Shown: positions 23,528 to 30,968 of the stretch, one piece after another | Numbering within the stretch: the stretch's first letter is position 1 | Layout of the letters: each line of letters starts with the position of its first letter | Assembly (NCBI GenBank): GCA_964588695.1 | Contig: CAZPQK010000012.1 | Coordinates: 1 to 64,000, forward strand | From: CAZPQK01 sp964588695 | GTDB lineage: Bacteria; Krumholzibacteriota; Krumholzibacteriia; WVZY01; JAKEHA01 | Length of the DNA: 64,000 nt | Direction of reading: 5' to 3' | Translations under genes and position numbers: made by a program | The notes under the pieces: model-generated | Database searches by the model: none | Told to the model about the DNA's origin: nothing | The model's input: only the letters and a program-made list of their open reading frames with translations

Positions 23528-25879
23528 ATGATCCGTCTGACTACCGTCCTGCTATTTGGTCTTATCGTAATCGCCAACATGATTGCGCCCCGCGCCAGCC
23601 GCGCTTGGGCGCCGAACGCGCTTCCAGTAACCAATCAGTTCGACCAGCAAGAGTACCCGCACTGCGTCAGTGATGACAACGGCGGTATGATCGCGGTGTG
23701 GCGCGACAGTCGTGGCGCCGATCTTGACCTGTACGCGCAGCGGCTGGACCGCTACGGCAACAGGATCTGGAGTTCGGACATTCCTGTCTACACTGGGGCC
23801 GGCAACGATGTGGTTGGCGGGTCTGATGCTTTCGCGCTAGTGCCCGATGGAGCTGGAGGTGTTTATGTGGCGTTTGTGACCGCGGGATATGACATCCGGG
23901 CGCAGTGGGTCACTTCCACCGGCACTCGGCCGTGGGGTGTTACCGGGGTAGTGGTTTGCAACGCAAACGGAGTGCAGACTTTGCCGGCGGCTGCTCCTCA
24001 CCCTACGGATGGTATCGTCGTCGCCTGGGCGGACCAACGCAGCGGGGGGTACGACATTTACGCTCAGCAAATTACGTCGGCGGGGACGGCGGGTTGGACC
24101 GCAAACGGGGTTGGGGTTTGCACAGCGGCGAACGACCAATACGACATCAGCATGATTTTTGACGGTAATGGTGGCAACATCCTGACGTGGCTAGACCTAC
24201 GATCAGGCGCCACATCAGAGATCTACGTACAATCGATTACTGAATTTGGAACTGCAAACTGGACGGCGAATGGTATTCTAGTACATACGTCTGCCAACAC
24301 GGAAGATAGTCCCGTCTTGGTGTCCAACGATAACGAAGGTGCGCTCGTATTTTGGCGCACGTTTGGAGCCACCCAATACGTTAGATATCGCATCGTCGAA
24401 GACGACGGTAGCCTTCCGTTTTTTACTGCCACAGTGGCATCGTCGTGCGAAAACATCGACGATTTCTAGGCTGTTAGCGATGGCGCGGGAGGCGCGATCG
24501 TAAGTTACCAGGATGAATCTGGGGGAATCTATGACGTGTGGGCCGCGCGAGTTGGAACGAACGGCGCACTGCATTGGCGCACCGAAATGGCCTCTTCCTC
24601 AAGCAATCAAGTGGATCCTCGCATCGTGAGTGATGGCGTGGGCGGCGCTGTTGTCACCTGGAAGAATTTGGCGTTGAGTCCGCAGCGGATGTATGGCCAG
24701 CGTGTCAACCAGGACGGCACAACGTTATGGGGAAGTTTCGGACAGCCAATGGGCGGACCCGAAGCAAATAGTTACGACATCACCACGAACGGCTCCGGCG
24801 GTGCGATGACAGTTTTCGAGAGTAGCGAACTTGGGTTTTATCGTGTGTACGCTCAGCGCGTCGAAGGTCGTTTTGGCGCCTGGGGACACGCCGAACCGTT
24901 GCTGACTTCGGTCGATGATGTAGCTGGCGATCAAGGCGGTTATGTTTCGGTAGGCTGGCTGGCTAGCGAACACGACGCACTGGGTTCAACATTCGTCGAC
25001 TACTACACGATCTGGCGAGCGACGTCGTCGTTCCCACGCGGCGCAGAGAAGTATCTAGTTGAGGCCCCGTCGCGGATAACAAAGGACTGGGTGGGACCAG
25101 CCTACTACCAAGCCGCCGACTTTTTGTTTGAATTGGCAGGAACCCAGGACGCGGTTGCGATACCAGGATATTCGTACGCCACACCTACGACGGCAAACAG
25201 TATCACGCACACGTTTCAAGTGATCGCGCACAATGGTTCCGAAACCTACGTGTCGGACACCCAGACCGGCGAGTCGTATGACAACCTGGCGCCGGCGCCA
25301 GCCTCGGCGCTGACGGCGGTGCGCACGTTTGGCGACAACGTCGACTTGGATTGGCTGTCGAGTGGATCGTTGGAACCTGACTTTTCCGACTACGTGGTGT
25401 TTCGCGGTACAAACCCCGGTGGCCCGTACACGGAAGTGCTTAGCACCACCGAGACCGACGAAACCGACCCGGCCGCAACGGCGGGGACGCCGTATTGGTA
25501 TGTCGTTCGGACCCGCGATATCAATGGCAACCTTGGCGCGCCCACGAACGAGGCCATGGTACCGGGCAACCCGACCGGGGTAGGCGACACGCCCAGCATT
25601 CGCGGGGTGGCACTGCTGAACAATGTTCCCAACCCTTTTAGTGCCGGAACTATGCTTCGCATTGGGTTAGAGAAACCATCTCAAGTAAAGCTCGAAGTGT
25701 TTGATGTGGCCGGACGTCGGGTAATGCAGCGCGACCTGGGCCGCTTAAGCGCCGGATTCCAGGATGTTTCGCTCCGCGCGCGCGGGGACGACGGTAAGTT
25801 GCTCCCCAGTGGGGTTTATTTTTATCGGGTGAGCACGCCTGCGGCGACACAAACCCGCAAGATGGTGATCCGGCGGTAG
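23528..25879 (+). pseudogene. Repeat-containing surface protein gene with in-frame TAG
   Basis: The frame from ATG 23528 (GGAGG site in front) is stopped by TAG at 24467-24469. The same frame continues at once with residues that belong to the repeat pattern (AVSDGAGGAIVSY…DVWAARV) and stays open to 25879. The full product would be 783 residues: signal peptide, several ~50-residue beta repeats of the form 'SDG.GG.I..W.D.R…D.YAQR…G…W', a fibronectin-III-like domain near 580-680, and the C-terminal sorting domain (NPF…GVYFYRV). The intact paralogue at 30969-33374 shows the same order without a stop; a CAG to TAG change would explain it. It is either a nonsense pseudogene or a sequence error. It would be exported to the surface; its role is unknown. 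Confidence 0.75.
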
Positions 25880-25991
25880 GGAACGCGGCCTCAGGCTAGC
25901 GCGCCTCCACGTGGCTGGTTCTAAGCCGGCGGGGCTGCGTGTGTCAGAGCTCGGCCCGCTATGACACAACACCTTTGGTCTCAGGCAAGTT

Positions 25992-26027
25992 GCGCCGTTC
26001 TCGGTTTCCGGGAGCGGCGCTTCTTTC
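25992..26027 (+). terminator. Hairpin terminator after the surface-protein gene
   Basis: GCGCCG at 25992-25997 pairs with CGGCGC at 26015-26020, and CTC/GGAG can pair inside. The T-rich tract TTCTTTCT follows. It lies 113 bases after the stop at 25879 and before the small gene at 26080. The bases 25880-25991 hold no gene. Confidence 0.6.
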
Positions 26028-26079
26028 TGTGTTACGCTCGCGGAGTCAACGATGAACTTGATCAAAAGGGGAGTGCCTA

Positions 26080-26334
26080 ATGGATCCGGTTGTTCGCGAT
26101 ATTCTGATTATCTGCCTATTGGCCGCGTGCGTTGTTCCGGTCCTCGCGCGGCTCAACGCCTCCAGCATCCGCAGCTGGTGGCCGTCGTATCTCATCATTC
26201 AACCGATTCTGTGGGGACTCGTGCGGGACGATGTCGTCGATCGCCGAATCGCAATCATGATTCTGGTTGGACTTGTACTCCTGGCCGCCACGCTTCGCCA
26301 GGTTGGCAACTCCGAGCGGCAACGCGCTTCTTGA
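26080..26334 (+). CDS. Small membrane protein of unknown function
   Basis: 84 residues, with hydrophobic segments at about 6-24, 36-50 and 57-73, so probably two or three membrane helices, and a short charged tail. An AAGGGGA site lies 8 bases before the ATG at 26080. No family recognised. It stands between a terminator and the tRNA gene, and the tRNA promoter candidate overlaps its stop codon. Confidence 0.6.
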   Translation: MDPVVRDILIICLLAACVVPVLARLNASSIRSWWPSYLIIQPILWGLVRDDVVDRRIAIMILVGLVLLAATLRQVGNSERQRAS

Positions 26335-26359
26335 TAACCCGTTCTGCCTGTGGTACTTA
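26331..26359 (+). promoter_or_regulatory. Candidate promoter of tRNA-Leu
   Basis: A TTGATA hexamer at 26331-26336 is followed after 17 bases by TACTTA at 26354-26359, and the tRNA starts 9 bases later. The -35 match is good and the -10 is weak. Confidence 0.3.
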
Positions 26360-26368
26360 TCAACACGT

Positions 26369-26456
26369 GCCGGAGTGGCGGAATGGTAGACGCAGCGGAC
26401 TTAAAATCCGCTGGGGTGTTAACCCCGTGCCGGTTCGAGTCCGGCCTCCGGTACCA
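26369..26456 (+). tRNA. tRNA-Leu (anticodon UAA)
   Basis: 88 nt including an encoded CCA at 26454-26456. The acceptor strands GCCGGAG and CTCCGGT pair (first pair G-U). The anticodon stem GCGGA/TCCGC closes the loop CTTAAAA, giving anticodon TAA. The long variable arm (TGGGGTGTTAACCCCGT) is that of a class II tRNA. The T arm is GCCGG-TTCGAGT-CCGGC. It reads UUA codons. Confidence 0.97.
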
Positions 26457-26508
26457 CTTTCCATTGCGTTCTTGTTTGATCTACAAGTTTTCATGCATTC
26501 CCGTTACT

Positions 26509-26573
26509 CACCTTCATTGTGAAGGTAACCGGGTGAATTGCCCCGATCACATTCATTCTGGATGTGGATAACG
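26509..26573 (+). repeat. 65-base three-hairpin element, copy B
   Basis: Stems CACCTTCA/TGAAGGT(A), CGGG/CCCG and ACATTCA/TGGATGT in the same spacing as the other copies. It ends only 9 bases before the ATG of the DUF1801 gene at 26583, so if transcribed it would lie over the ribosome-binding region of that gene. Confidence 0.65.
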
Positions 26574-26582
26574 TATCCGACC

Positions 26583-27050
26583 ATGCCCAAGAAACCCACC
26601 AGCAAGCCTCGTTCGAAACGTTCGACGGCTTCGTCAAAACCGAAACTTCTAACCGGCGGCAACCCGCAAATTGCCAAAGGCGACGGCGACGAACCTGTGC
26701 AAGCGTACATTGCCGCCATGCCGGGATGGAAAAGCGCGGTAGGGAAGCAACTCGACGAACTAATCACCCGCGCGATCCCGAGTGTTCGCAAAGCCGTAAA
26801 GTGGAACTCGCCGTTCTATGGGATCGAAGGACAGGGGTGGATCATGAGTTTTTACTGCTTCACGCGCTACATCAAGGTCACGTTTCAACAGGGCACTCTG
26901 CTTGACCCGCTCCCGCCGGTGGAATCAAAGCACCCCAACGTTCGTTACTTCCACATTCACGAGGAAGACGTTGTCGACGAGAAGCAGTTCACCCGGTGGG
27001 TTAAACAGGCCAGCAAGTTACCGGGCGGCGACGGCCTGGGCAACATCTAG
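26583..27050 (+). CDS. DUF1801 (YdhG-like) protein
   Basis: 155 residues from ATG at 26583; an upstream in-frame start at 26538 would run through the hairpin element and adds nothing like the family. After a Lys/Ser-rich start the family pattern is clear: 'R..IPSVRKAVKWNSPFYGIEGQGWI', an aromatic strand 'YIKVTFQQG', and a final helix (VKQASKL). DUF1801 proteins are small soluble proteins, some linked to iron or stress, with no settled function. There is no clear Shine-Dalgarno in front apart from the 3' end of the three-hairpin element. A second DUF1801 gene lies at 30509. Confidence 0.85.
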   Translation: MPKKPTSKPRSKRSTASSKPKLLTGGNPQIAKGDGDEPVQAYIAAMPGWKSAVGKQLDELITRAIPSVRKAVKWNSPFYGIEGQGWIMSFYCFTRYIKVTFQQGTLLDPLPPVESKHPNVRYFHIHEEDVVDEKQFTRWVKQASKLPGGDGLGNI

Positions 27051-27117
27051 AATCACGCGCGCACAGTTCCCGTAGCGCGGCAGGCGAGATACCGCTCGTA
27101 ACCGCGTCTAGCAATTC

Positions 27118-27182
27118 CACTTTCACTGTGAAAGTGATCGGGGCAAATCCCCCGGCTACATCCGCTGCGGATGTGGGTAATT
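27118..27182 (+). repeat. 65-base three-hairpin element, copy C
   Basis: Stems CACTTTCA/TGAAAGTG, CGGGG/CCCCG and ACATCCG/CGGATGT. Compared with copies A and B, a C-G pair becomes T-A in the first stem and a T-G pair becomes C-G in the third, so pairing is kept. It lies 96 bases before the ATG at 27279. Confidence 0.65.
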
Positions 27183-27278
27183 TCTCCAGGTCGTCTTGGA
27201 GACCGCACTTTTCGTGTTACTCTCCCACGTGGGAAACAGACGTTGTATTGCCCGCAATCGACGCACAGGGAGGATCGA

Positions 27279-29198
27279 ATGCGTTCGCTTTCCATGATTT
27301 GCGCTGTAATCGTGTTAGTTCTTTCAACGCTAACTGCCACGTCAGCATCCAGCAACCTAACCTCATCTCAGAGCGAAGTGGTGCAACTTCAATCGGACAT
27401 CCGTTCGATCTATGTGCAGTTGCACAGCTCGTGGCAATCTCGCGATGGGTTTGCCGAAAAAGATGCTTTTGAGACGAGCGAAGAGTATCGTGCGCGAATC
27501 GGTGCAGAGAGCACCGCGTTTGTCGCGGAGCTAGACCAACAACTAGCGCCAAAGCTCAAACGCATGCGAGAACTTCACGAGAGCATTTTTGCGACCGGTG
27601 CGTTGCGATTGCAGATCGACGAAAACAACTACGACGCGAACGCCGAACGTTGGCGAGTGTCAGTAGATCATTTGGAGCATGAGAAAGAAACACTCACATT
27701 TACAATCCCTATTGTCCGGGACCAGGCCCGCGCCCTGAACGCTCGCTTAAGCGCAATTGCTGTCTCGGGCGAGTTGCGCGTGGCCTTTGATGGCAAGGCT
27801 CGCCTCAGCAAAGTTACGCTAGCCGAGCCGTCGTCAGAGTTTGATTTCTCATACGTGCCTGAGCGGGCCTTTGCGTTCAGCGGTCGCGGCAATATGGAAA
27901 CGCTGCGGTCGCACGCGGACGGATCGGGCTTTGTGGTTACAACCACCAGCATGGGGCGGGCTGGAAAGCCGTGGATAGTCGGAAGCGGTGCGGATATGGA
28001 GGGCGGCGAGTTCGATGCCGCGGTTGCGTTTGCTGTCAATGCGCGGCGTCAGGCAATACAGTTCGCTTTCACAAACTACCGGTCTGCGGGTTTCAGTTTC
28101 AAGGATTCGGTACCGGTGAAACAGCTCGTTACCTCCAATGGCGGCGACTATCTAATCCGATTGGGCCACAACGTAGAGGTGCGAGAGAGAAAAAGCGGAC
28201 GGCACATCCAAACGCTCGATGCACGGTTTCCTGAGCGTATCGCAAACCGCCCGTTGAGCAATCACGTCGGCGTAATGTACACCAACAACATGGTAGGGAT
28301 TTACGATGTCGTGAGTGGGGAGCAGGTCGCGAGTTGGCAGGTGGAGTCGGTTCATGCGATGGATTTCACGCCGGATGGCTCCACACTTTTGCTTGGTATT
28401 CGTCACCTGGGCGGCGAGATGGAGGTTTATGGCTATAGCGTCGATCTGGCGTCAACCCCAGTTCCCGTGTCCCAGGACGGCCAGGCAGGGGGAGATATCG
28501 TCAGCGCGAGTTCCGGTAAACACAAAATAGTCGAGACCACGCCAGGAAACGCACCTTCATTCCAGAGCGACGAATTTCCGGAGGAAAGCCTTGCATATCT
28601 CGTTGGCCCCAAGCGAGGTACGGTCAACGGTTCGCGAACTGAGACATGGACTCGATTGGACGACAGAACGGCGCGCTTTGTACAAACAACCACAGCTGGG
28701 AACGTGGAGCATGTAGACACTGTGCATTGCACATGGCCCGAACTGGAACCGATAAGTTGGACCTATTTAGCCAAGAAACGACACGTGGGTACTTTGGCTA
28801 GAGTGAACCTGAAGGCAAGAGATGGCTTCCTGATTGGAAGCGTTATGCCCCCGCTCAAAGCTACTCGCTACTTTCGATATAAGATTGTAGACGGGCTCTT
28901 GCCGCAACCTCTGGTGTCGTATGGGATCGCTCGACGCGGTCCTAATAAGGGGGATGCGTACAAGATGCCAGTTCTTCGACGAGACGGAACCTTTGAACTG
29001 GCGACAATCACTCGCACGGGAGAAGATCGAATTGCTCTCAAAGAGGGGAAGAAAGAACGCACCCACGATAGTTACCTAGTCTACTGCAAGTACAAGGACC
29101 GGGTAATTGTGTATTCGTTCGCACGCCAACGCCCGCACAAGCAGCTTTACTCCATGGATGCCCAGTCGGAGTTTTTTACCCAGCTGAGCTTTGAATAG
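27279..29198 (+). CDS. Secreted protein with a WD40-like segment, function unknown
   Basis: 639 residues from ATG at 27279 (GGGAGGA site in front). A signal peptide occupies about 1-24. Residues ~30-110 are helical and charged; about 115-260 is beta-rich. About 260-400 has beta-propeller-like repeats (NHVGVMYTNNMVGIYDVVSGEQVASW, then AMDFTPDGSTLLLG). The C-terminal part (about 450-639) is beta-rich with no family I can name. It is expected in the periplasm or outer membrane. It is alone in its transcript and ends 30 bases before a strong bidirectional terminator. Confidence 0.7.
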   Translation: MRSLSMICAVIVLVLSTLTATSASSNLTSSQSEVVQLQSDIRSIYVQLHSSWQSRDGFAEKDAFETSEEYRARIGAESTAFVAELDQQLAPKLKRMRELHESIFATGALRLQIDENNYDANAERWRVSVDHLEHEKETLTFTIPIVRDQARALNARLSAIAVSGELRVAFDGKARLSKVTLAEPSSEFDFSYVPERAFAFSGRGNMETLRSHADGSGFVVTTTSMGRAGKPWIVGSGADMEGGEFDAAVAFAVNARRQAIQFAFTNYRSAGFSFKDSVPVKQLVTSNGGDYLIRLGHNVEVRERKSGRHIQTLDARFPERIANRPLSNHVGVMYTNNMVGIYDVVSGEQVASWQVESVHAMDFTPDGSTLLLGIRHLGGEMEVYGYSVDLASTPVPVSQDGQAGGDIVSASSGKHKIVETTPGNAPSFQSDEFPEESLAYLVGPKRGTVNGSRTETWTRLDDRTARFVQTTTAGNVEHVDTVHCTWPELEPISWTYLAKKRHVGTLARVNLKARDGFLIGSVMPPLKATRYFRYKIVDGLLPQPLVSYGIARRGPNKGDAYKMPVLRRDGTFELATITRTGEDRIALKEGKKERTHDSYLVYCKYKDRVIVYSFARQRPHKQLYSMDAQSEFFTQLSFE

Positions 29199-29228
29199 CC
29201 TTTCGAGACCGTTACGCCGGTAAGAAAC

Positions 29229-29262
29229 AAAAAGGGGCCACTCCATTTGAGTGCCCCTTTTT
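29229..29262. terminator. Bidirectional terminator between convergent genes
   Basis: AAAAAGGGGC…ACTC pairs with GAGT…GCCCCTTTTT across a 5-base loop with one bulged C. A5 on one side and T5 on the other let it stop transcription from both the 27279-29198 gene and the 29303-30304 gene. Confidence 0.85.
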
Positions 29263-29302
29263 CGCGCGTCGATTGCTGGCGGCTAGCGGCGCATGGTGGA
29301 TG

Positions 29303-30304
29303 CTAGTTTGCGTCGAACTCGGTCGCGACCAACGCGGTGACGTCGCCGCGGCCGACCATGATCATCGGATCCAACACCAGATTGTCCGTCACATAGGGCT
29401 CGCCCGCCGCGTTTACGATCTGATAGGTCTCCTTCAGCTCCCAAAAATTAAACACCGTCTTGATGTTTGACTTGCCCGACATCGTTCGTTCAATCGAAGT
29501 CGTCGTGACTTCTTCGGTTGTTACCGAACTACCGTACGTTTCATCGAGCGTTCCGCTCACCGACAACCAGCTAAGTCCTCCACCTACCGAAAGAGCGCGT
29601 CCGAACGTCTCACTTTCGGTGCGGGACACACCCACGCTGTGGCTGGTGGTGTGCGCTTCGCTAATGTTGCCCTGGATAATAAGGCTTGCCGTATTGTTGT
29701 CGATTTTCGCGCGCACCCACCGACGATCGCGACGGACGTAGATATCCTCGGTTAGCGGCGTCGTCACCAGCCACACATACTCGACAATGGTGCTTCCGTG
29801 CACGTTGTTCTTAGAGCGAACCAGCAGCTGTTCCTCGTCTTTGCGTACGCCGTTTTCGATCATCTGCGGCGTCCAATTCGTAGTAAACAAAAACGGATTT
29901 CCGGGTTGCGCGTCGGCCACCGGCGCGCATTCAAAGACGCCACCTTGCCCAATGTAGGTCAACGTTGGGATTTCGTGCGCCCAGGTGTCGGCCTCGTCGA
30001 AGAGCACAACCCAATCATGAACGTGGAGCGTGCAGCGATGGCGAGCGCGAACCACCCAGTGTCCCTTCGCATCGGTCGCGGTGGGCCGGAAGTTCTTCGT
30101 GACCGGCCGGATTCGGGTGAACGTGGTGGATGCCATTGGCGTGTCGTCGGATACCGATGCGGGCTCCGGAATTGGCGGGAGGTCGGCCTCTCCACCGGTC
30201 GTGACCTCCTCAACCGTAGGCGCGATGGCGCTATCGCAGCCTATCAGCGCGCTCACCAGCAGGGTTAAAACGGCGATGGGAAGAGCTATTCTCTGGGCTT
30301 TCAT
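29303..30304 (-). CDS. Lipoprotein of unknown function
   Basis: 333 residues. The start has a basic N-terminus, a hydrophobic run and a lipobox (ALIGC, Cys23), so it is a lipid-anchored envelope protein. A Thr/Pro/Glu-rich linker (about 24-60) leads to a beta-rich domain; a Thr/Ser-rich central stretch (about 215-275) looks like long beta strands. Family not recognised. An ATG at 30304 is followed on the plus strand by an AGGAGAA complement, giving a good ribosome-binding site. Convergent with the previous gene across the shared terminator. Confidence 0.7.
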   Translation of the reverse strand: MKAQRIALPIAVLTLLVSALIGCDSAIAPTVEEVTTGGEADLPPIPEPASVSDDTPMASTTFTRIRPVTKNFRPTATDAKGHWVVRARHRCTLHVHDWVVLFDEADTWAHEIPTLTYIGQGGVFECAPVADAQPGNPFLFTTNWTPQMIENGVRKDEEQLLVRSKNNVHGSTIVEYVWLVTTPLTEDIYVRRDRRWVRAKIDNNTASLIIQGNISEAHTTSHSVGVSRTESETFGRALSVGGGLSWLSVSGTLDETYGSSVTTEEVTTTSIERTMSGKSNIKTVFNFWELKETYQIVNAAGEPYVTDNLVLDPMIMVGRGDVTALVATEFDAN

Positions 30305-30508
30305 GGTTTTCTCCTTTTCGCCCGTGGGTCTGGCCCGGGCTACTTAGAAACGCCGAATCAGTCCGGAAAAGTGATAAGGAAAACTTTTGGAGCCACAGGG
30401 ACAGGAAGGCCGTAGAATCGGGGTTCCGCTTCGGCGTACGAGATTTCCGCCAGGCGGCTCCGAAGAGCGACTTTTGAATAGGACCTTCGACGAAAGAGAT
30501 AATTAGCG

Positions 30509-30895
30509 ATGCCCAAGGAAAAAACACCCAAGCAGCTTATCGATGCTCGCATCAAGGAGCTGGGCGACTGGCGAGGCGACATGCTAGCCAAAGTACGCAA
30601 ACTCATCCACGAAGCGCTTCCCGATGTCGAAGAAACTTGGAAGTGGCGGGGCGTCCCGGTATGGGAGCAGGGCGGTATCATCTGTACCGGCGAAACGTAC
30701 AAGGAAACGGTCAAGCTGACCTTTCACAAAGGCGCAAAGATTGACGACCCCGCGGGTTTGTTCAACGCGAGCTTAGAAGGCAACGCGCGACGCGCGATTG
30801 ACATTCGCGAAGGGGACAAGATAAATCAGCGCGACTTCAAAGCGTTGATCCGTCGGGCTGCCCAGTTGAACAGGCCAGGGAGTAACAAGCCGTAG
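30509..30895 (+). CDS. DUF1801 protein
   Basis: 128 residues, soluble. The family signature is visible: 'KLIHEALPDVEETWKWRGVPVWEQGGIICTGE', a strand 'VKLTFHKGAKI', and the C-terminal helix 'FKALIRRAAQL'. Related to, but clearly different from, the DUF1801 protein at 26583. It has no operon partner; the surface protein at 30969 follows after 73 bases. Function not established for the family. Confidence 0.85.
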   Translation: MPKEKTPKQLIDARIKELGDWRGDMLAKVRKLIHEALPDVEETWKWRGVPVWEQGGIICTGETYKETVKLTFHKGAKIDDPAGLFNASLEGNARRAIDIREGDKINQRDFKALIRRAAQLNRPGSNKP

Positions 30896-30968
30896 CGATT
30901 CCATATCCTCGCGTTCGGTCCTCGCGTGGTATGCTAATGGGGGAATTCCGCTCTACCAAGGAGACTTT

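Noticed and set aside
26369..26456. tRNA-Leu as attachment site of an integrated element
   Set aside because: No integrase gene and no repeat of the tRNA 3' end is visible in the window; the nuclease region lies away from it and upstream.
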